DNA of 64,000 nt, taken from positions 28,863,934-28,927,933 of the forward strand of contig NC_045138.2 in the NCBI RefSeq assembly GCF_008831285.2. The letters are read 5' to 3'. The notes under the pieces were generated by a model that saw only the letters and a list, made by a program, of their open reading frames with translations, did not search any database and was not told the origin of the DNA. This DNA comes from Nymphaea colorata. Its lineage: Eukaryota > Streptophyta > Magnoliopsida > Nymphaeales > Nymphaeaceae. A program made the translations under genes and the position numbers. Of this stretch, positions 37,629 through 50,058 are shown piece after piece. How positions within the stretch are numbered: the first letter of the stretch is position 1; the number at the start of each line of letters is the position of its first letter.

Positions 37629-38303
37629 TCACCCGCTGCCGTACATTAGCATGTCTTGGTAACGCGCCTCTAGCATTGCCGTGCGTCTTTGCGAACGCAG
37701 TTGCTCGTGGAATCTGGCGATGAATTCCTCAGCTTCCTTGTCGACACGATGATCGTCGTCGTCTTCATTTTTAAGGGGGAATGGGGAGTCTGTCACCCTC
37801 AAGGGGTATGGGGAGGCCATGGGACTTAGGGCATAGGCCGTCGATGACCATGATTCCCTGCCGGAAAAGCCGGAAGTCAGCATTTCTAGTGCTTTCTGGA
37901 AGGCGGCAGCCACGTGCTCGTCGTTGGAAGACTGAGGATATATACAAGAAAGGTAGTCATTTTGGTGGTGGCGGCGGCGGCTATGGTGGTTGCCGTAATG
38001 GGGTTTGCGCTTGTTGTTTCTGAAAGGGAAGGTGTAGGCAGGGGTGTTACTGCAGCTGTACTCGTACTCACCGGGGGCGTAAGGGACAACACTAACGCCG
38101 CCGGAGCGGCAACTGAGGTCGGAATAGTGGTTGGACATGAGATTTCCAATGGCTTTTCCGGCGTGCTTGCCCTTCTTCATCATGTCGTGGAGGTCGACCA
38201 TGAACTTCCGCTTGGAGAAGCCTTTCCTTAGCACATAAAGGACTACCTTTGCTATGTGAGCACAAAGGCGTTTGGCGGATGCATGTGGGGACTTTTCTTC
38301 CAT
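37629..38303 (-). CDS. DUF761 family protein (Avr9/Cf-9 rapidly elicited protein 146-like)
   Basis: Single exon, 224 aa, ATG at 38303, stop at 37629. The N-terminal basic segment (about residues 11-60) has the family pattern: hydrophobic helix, then LRKGFSKRKFMVDLH, then MMKKGKHAGKAIGNLM. The C-terminus holds the DUF761 motif VDKEAEEFIARFHEQLRSQ (about residues 188-206). Between them is a variable, His, Arg and Ser-rich stretch. The biochemical role of the family is unknown; some members are induced by pathogen elicitors or expressed in elongating cells. No signal peptide is evident. The coding strand 5' leader is a CT-rich tract, and a TATA-like box lies about 120 bp upstream of the ATG. Length and intron-free structure fit the family. 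Confidence 0.9.
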   Translation of the reverse strand: MEEKSPHASAKRLCAHIAKVVLYVLRKGFSKRKFMVDLHDMMKKGKHAGKAIGNLMSNHYSDLSCRSGGVSVVPYAPGEYEYSCSNTPAYTFPFRNNKRKPHYGNHHSRRRHHQNDYLSCIYPQSSNDEHVAAAFQKALEMLTSGFSGRESWSSTAYALSPMASPYPLRVTDSPFPLKNEDDDDHRVDKEAEEFIARFHEQLRSQRRTAMLEARYQDMLMYGSG

Positions 38304-38423
38304 TTTAAAGAGAGAAAGAGAGAGAGGGAGAGAAAGAGAGGGAGAGAAGAAGAGAGAGATAAAAAGGGAGAGGCCTTAGAGGCTGGGTGTTTAGTGTGAG
38401 AAAGAAGGAAGAGGGAGGGCAGG

Positions 38424-38431
38424 TATTTAAA
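38424..38431 (-). promoter_or_regulatory. TATA box of the DUF761 gene
   Basis: Reads TTTAAATA on the minus strand. A start about 30 bp downstream (near 38395) would give a 90-nt leader, most of it the CT-rich tract at 38306-38360. Confidence 0.6.
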
Positions 38432-38579
38432 GGGTGGTCAAGTGGAATCCGTCCAGAAAAATGAAAATAATATTAGTGAACAAGGTCCACAAGATTTTAG
38501 TTACTTGCTTTACGATTAATGGTTATAGAGATTATCATGTCTTGATGATGTCTTGATATTTTTAAAGTGGTGTCTTGCC

Positions 38580-38770
38580 GTAGAGACGGAACAAGGAATT
38601 TTTAGTTATAAGAGTCGAACTATAGCTTTTTCAAAATTTAAAGTTAAAAATATAATTTTTTTAATTGTTATATAAATTAAACTAAAGTTTATATATAAAT
38701 TTTAGTTTTTTAAAAATCTGAAGGAGGGTCATGACCCCTTCCAGCTCTCCTTGCCTTTGCTCTTGTGTGC
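38580..38770. repeat. Dispersed AT-rich repeat family copy
   Basis: It starts near AGAGACGGAACAAGGAATTTT, has an AT-rich middle with TATAAATTAAACTAAAG, and ends near GAGGGTCATGACCCCTTCC then AGCTCTCCTTGCC. Related copies lie at about 39898-40080 and 41235-41390 (ending CTTGGCTCCACCCCTAATTAC), with fragments elsewhere in the window. Class unknown. Confidence 0.5.
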
Positions 38771-39440
38771 CGGAAAAAGGATAAGAGGAGAAAGAAAAAT
38801 GGTCGAGTAGCCATTTCATGATCGAAACTGGAAATTAAGCACTATCACCGTATTTTTTGAGTTTTTTTTTTTCTTACAGATCTTGAACAGGTCTGTATTG
38901 AATTTGCTTGGTTAAATTATATGTTGGTATGAGTGTCTCGCTCGTTCTCTCTCTGAAATTTTTTTACCAGAACACGACTTTTCTTCTCCAACCTCAGAAA
39001 AGGACCATAAGAACATGATTTGAATACTAAAACTGGTTTAGAAACGCATCTTTGAAACCAACATCAGGCTTCTATAACTGGTTGCCGGCGGGGTGGACGG
39101 GATGGTACTGCCTCGTTTATTTACCGGTCAAGATGGTTGGCGAAGAAAGAGTACAGATAAAAGAATCAGGAAACTGCAACTTTTGGCTGCATGTCATTAA
39201 ATGAATAGCCGGAAAACGGGCCGGTTGAACTTCGGTTTTATCTCATCCTTTTTACCATAAACTTGTGAAAAAATCTATGGCTTGTATCAAAGGAACGATC
39301 CTTTTGGAATTTGCAGTTGTTCAGCTCTTGAATGAAACTTTTCCAATTATTGGCGTTGATCATTAATCTCATACTCCGCTACGTGTTCACTCCACGTAAC
39401 GCGTCTCCAGCTTTCACATTCAATGATTGATCTGAGACGG

Positions 39441-39443
<3 letters not shown>

Positions 39444-39473
<30 letters not shown>
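39444..39473. repeat. (CT)n microsatellite
   Basis: About fourteen CT units. Confidence 0.95.
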
Positions 39474-39476
<3 letters not shown>

Positions 39477-40617
39477 CATATATTATAGAACGCGTTTGAT
39501 GGTTGCGAGCAATTCCATTCCACGACTTCCCATAAACTTGTCTTCTTAAAGACTTCGCCGTCTTTCACTGAGCTGGACTCTGGAAAAATCTCCATATCTT
39601 TCTCTCTCTCTCTAGAAGTTAGCATGTCTAAGCACGCTTTCTCTATATTGCTCATTTGATCTGATTTAATGTTAAGAGTATTGAGATTTTTCTCGAAATA
39701 ACAGGAGTTTGTTAGGTTTCAGCACCTTTATTTTCTTAGTCAAATTTCCATCTCTTTCTCTCTCTATCAAGCCAACCAGTGCGTAGTAGAGTTGGTCGAA
39801 CCTCCAGCAGGTGAGCAACAAGACTTAGGTTTAGGTTTGATTGCCATGAAAATTACGTTCTCTTTAGTCATTGTTATATTGTTTTATTTATGCGCAGAGG
39901 CAGTTCTAATAAGTTTTTGTCACGAGGCCCAAACTGTAATTTCAAAATTTTAATAGAAACCGAAACACTAATTTTCAAATTTTTTTATATAGGTAAAACT
40001 AAATTTTTTTTCCAAAATAATAAGTAAAATCCTGATTTTTTTAAAATCCCAAGGAAGCCCCTACCCCTACCCATGTATGGTGCAACTCAACCCCCTGTTT
40101 CTTAACTTCATAATTACTGATCTCATTTTGCTTTTTCTCATTTTTAATCTATTTTAACTATTAAACAGACTAAATAATTTAATAAAAAATGGACACTTGA
40201 TAGTGATATATGTTGCATATGTATATCGAATATGTCAAAAAATATACAATATACAAAATGAAAAAAAGACTAAGCCAAATAAAAGAAAATTAAGATAAGC
40301 AGATGAGATACTAAGGGATGAGCATAAAATTCTACGAGCTTTCGGGACAAGGATTTCGGGCACCCCAGTCTTCTCCTCCCCCTCTTTCTCCCAGGTGGCA
40401 ACTGTGCCAACTTTATCCTAATAAGTGTGGAGTTGGCTAGTTAAAGTGGAAACTATATTCATCTCCTACAAATTGAGCATAAATATATTTTTGTGAGTAA
40501 TCTTGCACGTATCGAAGCCTGGGCGTCCGGCTGGGCCGCCAGCGGGTACCCGGTACCCAGCCCGGCCCGATCGAGCCCGAACCCGGGCCTCATGGTACGG
40601 CTCGGTGGCAGTCCGGC

Positions 40618-40910
40618 CCAACCCGTCCCCCATCCTCCCCTTCTTCCCCCTTGCCCCTCTCTCCCCTCCGCCTCTCCTTCTTCCCCCTTCCCCACCCCTC
40701 CTCCTTCCTCCGCCTCTCCTTCTTCCCCCTCCCCCTCCACCTCCACTTCCTCTGCCTCTCCTTCTTCCCCCTTCCCCACCTCCGCCTCTCCTTCTTCCCC
40801 CTTCCCCACCTCCGCCTCCACCTCCACCTCCACCTCCTCGGCCTCTCCTTCTCCACCCTTTCCCCCTCCGCCTTTGGCCCTCTCCTTCTTTCCCCTTCCC
40901 CCCATCGGGC
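40618..40910 (+). repeat. 290-bp polypyrimidine tract with degenerate tandem repeats
   Basis: The plus strand is almost pure C and T, built from CTCCTTCTTCCCCC and CCACCTCCGCCTC units of varying length. The minus strand reads as Gly, Glu and Lys-rich in three frames and is open there for up to about 160 codons, which is a composition artefact. A homopurine-homopyrimidine block this long can form triplex DNA. It is preceded by a GC-rich segment (about 40515-40612) with CCGCCAGCGGGTACC, whose reverse complement recurs near 48157-48172. Confidence 0.9.
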
Positions 40911-42429
40911 CGGGGCCGGTTGAGGTCAACACCTATGGTTGCGTACAAAAGCTATTCAGAATATTTTCAATTGATTTAAAAAATGAAAAAAATAAAAAAA
41001 AAATCCATAGACATGTATCGGCCTTGTATTCTAGGAGAAGTAAAAACGTTTTCTTGAAATTAACCTTTCTCACGCATAGACACTCTGATCTCCTCAATTA
41101 TCTCCACAGTATTTGAGAGTAATCATCTATCCATGAGATGGATAATTGAAAGAAACTGCCGATGATCCCTGATCCAACCCAGTGAGCAAGAGCCAAAGTT
41201 CTCTCAATTTTCCTGCCCTCATCATTCATGGTACCATGGCCCTTGTCCCACCAATCAAAATTTTTTTTTAAATGCAAATTTTTAACAATTGTTTATCTTA
41301 TATAAAAATTTTGAAAAATGGTATTTCATTCTCGTAAAACATATAAAACTATAATTTGGTCATTCTTGGCTCCACCCCTAATTACTCCGGCATTTTTTTT
41401 TTAAAGATCAGATTAGCTGGAAGCGGCACAAAAATTAATGCACGCCAAACCTGAAGTTAAGTGAATGAAAGAAAATAATTTAACTAGAAAATCAATTGGG
41501 CGGTATAGTAATCGTTATGAATCATGGCGCCATCTTGCTTTTTATAACAATGCTTATTCATAAGACAAACATTCTGTGTTTTAAATACATGTTTGCAGGG
41601 TTTAATATATAATACCATATTTTATTTCAAAAGAAATAATATAGCGTATTGGATAGGATAGCAAGGTGATTCGACTCGTCTAAGAACTCAGGTTCAAGTT
41701 TTAGAGTAGTGACTGTCACGTTCTAGTATACTCTACTCTACGAAGACCCGAGAAAGCAGGCACAAGAGGTTGCTACAAGAGGTTGCTTATGAAATTTTCG
41801 TAATATAAATTTTGGATAAGCTGGAGAGTTGCTTAGAAAATTTACCTTTTTATAAAGGATTTACAAAGTTCTATCTCATATGGGAACACTAGCTCTCGGC
41901 ATAGAAGAGGCAGATCTGATAAATGCTCTCGCCGGGTATGAACACATGCTCGGGTCGAGTACCTGGGGGTAAGCGTATGTGTTATAATTTGACGGGTCCC
42001 ACCAGCAACTAAGCAAAAGGAAGTCATCCTAGGGTGTGGGTCCCCCGCGTTTTTGGGTGGGTGAGTAGTGCTCTTCTCTTGAGTACTAAGCACCGGATGC
42101 ACCCTCCAAAACCATTATAATAATTCAAAGGGGAATCAATTTCTTTCAATTTAAACGAAAAGGCTTGAACTGGTTTATAATCACATCAATGGCAAATCGA
42201 TTTAATGTGCTATATTTTATTATTACTTATTATTTTTTGAATATTTAAAGTATTTTATTTTAACATTTTTTTTGGGGGTATGGTATGGCCTCCTTGAGGA
42301 ATAGTTTGAATGATCATTTTCTTTCAATTTATTATGTAGTCTGCCAGGTGTCGCAAAGTTTGCTACTCTGTTCCATAATTAAATCTGGTCACACTCTGTC
42401 AACAAGGTTAAAATAGGAAAATCCAATGG

Positions 42430-42700
42430 CGGCTCTGATACCACAACTGTTGCGCCTTTCTGGTGTAGACTCTCCTGCAACCGCCAAGCTGGTGCTGCCC
42501 TTGGACCTCCGTTGAATGCCGAGAAGAATTAGGAGGTTAACTCCCTTGCAGCTTTGACTCTGGCCAACAGGACCCCGACTTTCTAGCTAGATACCTAGTA
42601 GAGTATAAATCAATTCTTGAAATGCCAACCTAGTGAAAACATACATAGCCTTTCTTTGATGGCAGTGACAAAGGCATGTGTAAGCTGATGTGAGTGCCTT
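42430..42700 (-). mobile_element. LTR retrotransposon relic (primer site plus LTR fragment)
   Basis: GGCTCTGATACCA at 42433-42445 is the exact complement of the initiator tRNA-Met primer site TGGTATCAGAGCC, so the element lay on the minus strand. DNA to the right (from about 42450, TGTTGCGCC) would be the LTR; its outer edge is not clear. To the left, where gag would start, only about 100 bp of possible leader is seen and no coding domain. Truncated and decayed. Confidence 0.55.
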
Positions 42701-42818
42701 ATATTGGCATCTATATAATTTTTATTTGTTTATATACATGTGTCTTTTAAATTAAGTTTAAAATTTGGCAACTTTAGGTATCTTGGATATAGAAACCACA
42801 AAACAAGGGGTTTTTAAT

Positions 42819-43020
42819 GACATTTGAAAAATGTCACTAAGACGGACTTGAAGCGTCAATAAATGTTTTACTGACGGTTTTTGAAATCCCATCAGTGTAT
42901 GTGGAAATGTGGTTGAAAGTTTCACTGCCGTTCATGAAAGACTGTCGGTACATGTTGGACATATACTGACGCATTTGGTTGTTATTTTCAATGGTTTACC
43001 AATGCTGCTCACCGTCAGTA
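42819..43020. repeat. MITE-like segment with TACTGACGG / CCGTCAGTA ends
   Basis: TACTGACGG at 42869-42877 and CCGTCAGTA at 43012-43020 form a short inverted repeat. ACTGACGG...CCCATCAGT at 42870-42896 is an imperfect hairpin, and another TACTGACGC occurs near 42964. A palindrome GACATTTGAAAAATGTC lies at 42819-42835. Repeated ACTGACG words in both orientations recall the subterminal repeats of CACTA-type transposons. Family not proven. Confidence 0.4.
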
Positions 43021-44494
43021 TATATCTACTATATAGCTAAAAGATGACAAATGCCCTTAAACAAAAAATATGGAAAAAGAAAAACAAGCTGCGCATAAAA
43101 AAAAGTTATTTTGTTCAACAAGTTGAAAATAGCTTAAAAAAAAAAGTTACCAAACAAAAAATACTAAAGAAGGCCTATGTTTCCTTGTGTCGTGTTTGTA
43201 TAGGCTAAAACTTGCGGTTTATTGGCGAGAGTTTGTCGTGCTGCACGGTTCGAAGGAGTCGACCCCTGACAGCCTATGACATGTATGTTAAAGTTAAAAC
43301 GATCAACCTCACATTGTTGTTCGAACCCTTGTTGTTTGTTTATTCTCCCGACTACTTGGGGAAAAAAAGAAAAGGCTAAGTCAATGAGTGATCTAGAATG
43401 GTCGTTTTATTTTGCCGTGCCCGCGCCGGTACAAAGATTTGTAAGGGATGTCAAATAATGGGATGTAATGACGAACAACCAACTCATGGACTTTTTGGGT
43501 CCATCTTACATCTGGGCAAGCTTTTTTTTTTTTTCGTCCATATACGCAGTTGGATACACCTTGTTGCTGCATCATATTCAGGAATCGACCGATTTATAGT
43601 TTTTTTTTTACTTACTCACTTTGTTTTTTAATGAAAAATTGAACGGTAACTCTGGTTTTTTAAAGTTAATCAATCATCTAATTAGGACTGTCCAATCCAT
43701 AGATGGTTGAAAGAAAAACAAAAAAAAGAAAAGTAATGTACATTTTCGTCATTTAATATTACTTAACAATTTTTTTCTTTCAACCATGCTTTTGATAGAC
43801 AAACATGGTTAGATGACTAAGTGATTCTTGATAACAAAAAGAATTAAAAGTTCAAGTTCTTTTACTTCTCAATTTGTGATTGTTTTAGCAATAAAATTTT
43901 AAGTATTAACAATCCAACAAATATCTCATATCTGACAATATTGGGTTTGAAAAAACCTAATTTTGACAAAATCTGGATTTTCAAAAAGCAGTGAATAGCG
44001 TATCCCTCCTCCAAGCTATTTACAAAGTTTGTGTTTTAGGTTTTGTCACTCAAATCAGAAAACCAATTTTTAAAAACTTATAAAAAAAAACTTGGTTTTC
44101 ACAAAATTGAGTTTTTTTGAAGGTGTCATCCAAATGCCTCTTACGATTTTCCGTCGAATCGAAAATCTAATTACCAGGCTATCCTATTCAAGTTAGTTCT
44201 ACTAGGATGGCACTCAGATATCCACTGAAAATTGTTCCTAGTGCTTTCGATGCCATTGCTAGACACTTGTGTTTCAGCTAAGCTGGTTATATGCATATTT
44301 CTTTGCATGCACAAAAGTGTGTAATGATCGGAATACTCTTGATAAAGTAAAAAAAAAAAGGTTTTAAAAATGAAAAAAAAGATTATAAAAACTAAAAAAA
44401 TTCCTTTTGATAAAAATTTCTAAATGCCTCAACCGTCTCTCTTTTTCTCCTTTTTTAAGGGTGTATATTTGTGTATTTCAATGCCCGCGGTTAA

Positions 44495-45045
44495 CTTTTT
44501 TTTTTTGGGTACAATGAAGTGGTTTAGAACCACATTAATTTACTATAGCACGAGGTGGAGCTACACCAACTAGATCCTCAACAATTAACCGATGCAAATG
44601 ACCTTGCAGATTTGTAAAAACGGTCACTTTAAAGGATCCTTGAAAGACCCATGAAGCAAGAAAATCAGTACAAGTATTAGTTTCTCTCTACGTATGACAT
44701 AAGACACACTCCCAATCTCATCTCAGTAATTTTTGGAACTGTTTTACAATCCATAATAAAGGGTCACGAGGCCGCACGCACTACTTTTAGAACCTTATTC
44801 ACATCTAACAAGGAATATGATTCAACAATAATTTTTTACCAAAACCACGTTCCCAAACTAATTTCAAATTATGAATAATAGTAATAAGTTTAGCTTTAGT
44901 TATATAACCCGCACGACAAATGAAGCCAAATAACCATTCTCCATTATCATTGCGAAATAAACCATCAACCGCTAAGTCTCCTGGATTTGTTGTAGCAGCC
45001 AGATCAACATGGGAGGTGACATCCATGCAATAAAGGTACGACCTC
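44495..45045 (-). pseudogene. LINE reverse transcriptase relic: C-terminal RNase H-like domain and poly-A end
   Basis: On the minus strand the residues NPGDLAVDGLFRNDNGEWLFGF and then LKLVWERGFGKKLLL match the plant RNase H-like (RVT_3) domain found at the end of many non-LTR elements. After a stop near 44805 the domain continues in other frames, including TDFLASWVFQGS near 44660-44625 and a terminal stop near 44537. A run of twelve A follows on this strand (44495-44506), the tail of the element. At least two frame breaks are present and no RT domain is seen, so it is a 5'-truncated, decayed LINE copy. Confidence 0.7.
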
Positions 45046-45479
45046 TTTCAAGTTCTAAGATTTGAAAGGACTATAACATAAAAGCAAAGAGATTGATTTG
45101 TGGACTAGAAAATACAAAATGGCAGCAATGAGGCCATGGACTATTCTTTACCACAAGGTGTCCTTTTAGATCTTCTCATACATAGAGAAGGGAGAGAAGT
45201 TCTAGTACGATACTTTGATTTGTGAGTGACTACTTGATAATGACCCGATGTTGTTTGATTACAAAATATCTGCACATTTTAATTGCGAAGATGAATATTT
45301 AGTCCTTTCATTGCTTATTTTAAAAACTATTTTGGTAATTTTTAAGTAGTCATTTCAGTCCTAATAATTAGATTAAGGCCAAAAGCTCTTCCCCATCCTT
45401 TTGGTGCCCGTGTTTAACGTTTTAAGTGAATTTGTTCAAGTAGGAAGGCCTCAACTGTTGCAGCATTTTACAATAGAGA

Positions 45480-45900
45480 TGCCAATATATCCGATTTAAA
45501 TCAGATATTCGACCGATTCAATCTGAAAAAATCAGATATGAAAAAAAAAAAAATATATGATTAAGAAATCAGATCGGATTCAGATTTAATAAATGACATC
45601 CAATCGGATCCGGATATACATAAATATCCGAGTGAATTTGAATACGGATTCAGATAAGATTCATTTTTAGACAAATATCTTGTATCTAATGCTATTAAAT
45701 TTTTGTAAGTTGGTAAAATCTGCTTCAAAATTCGGATATAAATATAAAAATTAGATTTAGATCAGATTCAGATTGTACAATCGGATTTTGGACTCATATT
45801 CAAATATGACTTTCCTTTACTCAAATTTGAATATGAATTCGAATTTGAATATGTGAATGTCTTAAAGATATGATTAAGGATATATTTGATCCAAATCTGA
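45480..45900. repeat. Low-complexity repeat of GGATTCGGAT-like words
   Basis: Dense, diverged copies of words such as GGATTCAGATT, CGGATCCGGATAT and TTGAATATGAATTCG. Similar text occurs near 32270-32700 and 48360-48680. Probably decay products of one repeat family; the type is not identified. Confidence 0.45.
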
Positions 45901-47874
45901 TCCGTTGATATTCCTAATTGACAATATCTCTCACATTTTGAACTTCAGATTAATTTGAAAAAAAAGTATTACAAAGAATTTGCAATGCAAAAGATGGAAG
46001 GTCAATTATATGATTTAATGGGTCAAAAAGTTGTTTTTCTTTTTATTTTTAGAAAAACCCATGAAGTGTCAAACAATAATTTCGATTGGTAAGTAAAAAC
46101 TAGGAGCGTCCACCTATGATATATATTTATAAAACCATTAAACACACCGTATTGTAATATATAGCTTGAGTCATGTGATCAATACTTGCAGACTTTGTCA
46201 CAGGAATGCTTCATTTCATACCCATAACCCGTAGTTCCTAGATTATTTACTAAATTCATTGGATATGGGACAAAATTATGCATGTAGCATTAATATATAG
46301 ATAAGCAATTGTGTGGCACTATGTGGGCAATTGCCCATACGCCCCCATGAGCAACTCCTCCACTGCTAATGACCAACTAGACGTAGTTAGGCACTGTATT
46401 AGATAGGCTTGGTGATCTAGACATGCTTGCAAAGCGTGGACTATCAACTACGTAGCACTTTAAATAAAAAGACCTCACTAGGCTTCACTGTTCATTTGCA
46501 ATGGGCTCTGCTCATTTTCACAGTGCAACTAAGGTGAAAGGTGAAAAAGACTCGTAAGAGGGGCTCGAGCAATCATTGAGATGCCCAACCGGTCAGGATA
46601 AAGCTCGGCCCGTCATCAGAATGAAGCCCGGGCCCGTCGTCAGTTTGATTCCTCCAGGCATTACTTTTTTTTGTTTCGAGTTGAAGGGAGCAACTGTAAG
46701 TTCACTCAGATCTTGAAATAGCTTTGAACCCCGGAAACAGGGGGCTTTAGGGGTAGGTACTTTGGCCACTTCAAGGTATCTTCTTCTTCTACCCTCCACT
46801 GGAATTCAAATATTATCTTTCTTAAAGGGCCCTCCTTTTCTTTGCTGTTGATATTTGAGGAAGTTGATACAAAGAAAGATCCAAATGAATAACTTTATAG
46901 AATTTTAGTATTTTTAACATTTTAAACGTTTTTTAATATTAAGAGCTTAGAATTTTCTCTCTAGAAATTAAAAAATTAAAAAGTTTCCTGTTCTCAACCA
47001 AGCTTATGGATTTGGGCATAAGGTTGCGCGAAGGACACGATAACTGTACCAAATCGAGCTTGGTTTAATGGATCATCCCACCAAAAATTAAATATTGGAT
47101 GACCCCCGGGTTCAGCGGATCAGCCTAAACAATGGCTTGTAGACAGACGGTCGGTCCGTGGCTCGAATCAGCTAGCCCATTTCAATTGATCAATCAGTGC
47201 AAGTGCAACTATTTAGATGCATCACCAGTGTTTAGCGGCGCTATATTTCATCTCTATTGATTTTGTTATATTGTTGTTCCTTGTAGTTTCATCTGATTAA
47301 AGTAAACTGATTGAGTAGGAGACCATCTAGCCACTTGGTAAGATTACAATTGCTTGTTAAGCCTTGAGGCGAATGTCTTCTACCTGAGAGCCAGAAATAT
47401 TTGGCTAAAGGATGGTAATTCAAATTTTTTTAAACCTTCCAAATATTGTAATAACTCGATTAAACGACACCAAAAGTGGTCAGAGGCACCGATATGTAAA
47501 TAAATAAAATTCACGAGACAGTATGGCAATTTCCAAAACCTATATATGCATATTCTAAAGCTCGAATTTGGCCGTCTGCTTGACGGCCAAGACCCACCTG
47601 CACTACGGCCGGTCTGGCAGTACGAGTTCGCCCTCTAATGTCGCCCGAGCCTTCAGCTAACCACTAAAGTGAAGAAGACAGGACTGTTGAAAAATGGAGC
47701 ATGATGAGGTAGGTTTGAGAGAAAAGGTTAGATTTTGAGTGAGTAGATTGGTTAGTTGCTTCATACATTCTCTTACTAACATCTACAAATATATGAGAAT
47801 TTTATCACCATGTGTAAATAATTAGATTTGCTCTGTGACAAGCATCAACCCTTTGCTCAAACTGAATCAGATAT

Positions 47875-48028
47875 AGACCCAGGGGCCTGGGTATGCTTGG
47901 GCATCATGCTGGCCTGACACTCTAAACCCGGGCCTGGGCTTGGCCCAACCATTAAAACCTGGGCTCAACCCAGTTAAATTAAAAAAATATATTTTTAATA
48001 TAAAGTAATACATAAATGTAATTAATTG

Positions 48029-48068
<40 letters not shown>

Positions 48069-48200
48069 TAATAATATAAATATTAAAAAAATATCAAACC
48101 CACACGAGCTTATTACCGGCCCAGTGTTTTTTTTTGGGGCCGAGTACAGAGTACCCGCTGGCGGGCCTGACTTGATGCCCAGCCTTAGGGCTAGGGTACC
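47875..48200. repeat. Degenerate GC-rich repeat with an (AT)n core
   Basis: GGCCTGGGTATGC, CCCGGGCCTGGGCTTGG and GGCTCAACCC words flank a 36-bp (AT)n run at 48030-48065. The right end carries GTACCCGCTGGCGGGCC (48157-48173), found inverted near 40536-40552. Confidence 0.5.
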
Positions 48201-49196
48201 AGCTTCAGGATTTTTACGCCTTAAGCAACAAAGTTTCCCGGTCTAGATTCGTATACCAACAAAACTTTAAAAAAATTATATTTGGTAAATTCTACAAACT
48301 CAATTATGATTCATTTCTAAACTATTTCCTCTTTCTTACTATAGACAATCACCATTAAACATGTCAAATATGGAACGGATTCAAATTGAATATTTGATAG
48401 AACCTCCAGAAATTGATTTGGATATGAAAACATTTATCCAAATAGAGCGCCCAATTGGATTTTTTTTTAAAGTAGTTATTCAGCATAAAAACCCCAAAGC
48501 CATACTATTGCATCGTTCAGGTTCAGGCTTGCTTTGGAGCGTGGGTCGATCTACTTGGAACTGGAAAATCACATCTAATCTTAATACAGTTGACATTTGG
48601 TCGTGTATTTAAAAGTCGAATTCAGATTTAGAAGTGACATTAATTAGAAGTCGGATTAGGATTGTGAATTTAAAAATTAGATGCAAATATGGTGTAGATT
48701 TTTCTTTTGTCATTCATCATCCATCTAATTGGAAGAATATGTAAACATCCAATAAATCATAAGAGGGAAACGGTACATCTGGTTCCAATTCAATCTGTTG
48801 ACATCTTTCTTTGCCGCAGATCATTGGCGGGAGAGTTGTTTGATGTCTCTATCGGGATGAACAAGTGCTCTTGGTGCTGTCTGATCCATGGCCGACAGCA
48901 GAGAAGAGGATAAGGTAATAAAGCCTAAGCCAAGCAGGTAAAATTCACGGTCAATGTCACTGTAAACATTAGTTGATGAGGTAAAAAATTTCTAGGTTAG
49001 GTTTTGCCATCGAGAAAATATCAATATGTTCTTTGGCATTATATGTCCATGATCTAAGAGACTCTCACAATTCCATTGAAGCGTGCATCGTTGCCATTAT
49101 ACATTCTCTTTTCCAAAGATGCATTACAGTACCTGTTTGTACCTGAGCAGCTAGGTGCATGAGTTAATTAGAGGCTCAACAACTCCACCCACTTGT

Positions 49197-49197
<1 letters not shown>

Positions 49198-49230
<33 letters not shown>
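49198..49230. repeat. (GA)n microsatellite
   Basis: About sixteen GA units; a second, shorter GA run is at 49425-49450. Confidence 0.95.
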
Positions 49231-49233
<3 letters not shown>

Positions 49234-50058
49234 AATAAAATGAGAATATATATTAAAATTTGAGAACAAAAACTCTCATAAATACAAAAATTGAGGAGAA
49301 GAAGTCTCATAGTTACAGTAACAAACTGCAAAATAGAAGCAAAAGAAGAAATATACAATACAACTCACAAAAAACGAAATAAGAGGGGTGGGAAGAGAGT
49401 GAAAGGACTGAACGGCACCAGCCTAAGAGAGAGAGAGAGAGAGAGGGAGAGGTGCTTATACAAAATTACCCATTCACTTATAAGGGCTGTTTGATTTGAT
49501 TGTGACGCATGGTTGACAGAAAATTAAAGAGAGAAAGGTAATGAATATTTAGTTCACACTTTTTTTTTGTTAAATTTTCTCTCAACCATCCAAGGATGAC
49601 TCAAACGGCCCACATAAACAAGATGGGTGACTTTGGATAGCCAGAGTCACCATTCAATCCTTTGAGCAGCGTTGGAGTTAGGCATTTTTAGCTGACGGGT
49701 CTTAAGCGGCAGCAGCCAATTCTCTCGTTGGTGGCCGAAGGTGCTGTTAGGAACACATGACTGATCTATAATATAAAAGAACTCTAGAGGAACAGTCTAA
49801 GTCTAATAGAGGGTGAACAGTTGCCCACACAAGGCCACATGTGACGCTGCGGCTTTCATTATTAACCTACATTGCTTTACCACTTTCATTAACCTACATT
49901 GCTTTGTTGGATGCGCGTAGATAGAGGACGAAATTCAAGGAGAAATTATCTCATTCTTTAACGATTACTTCCCGACGCTTGTAAAGTTTTTCTCGCCTTA
50001 GCTTGGGATTACGTTGTATTGCACGGAGATTTTGTATATGTTAAAAGAAAAAAAGGTT

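Noticed and set aside
40459-41116. Six open frames of 88-207 codons across the polypyrimidine block
   Set aside because: Open in nearly all frames because the tract lacks stop codons; the products are pure low complexity.
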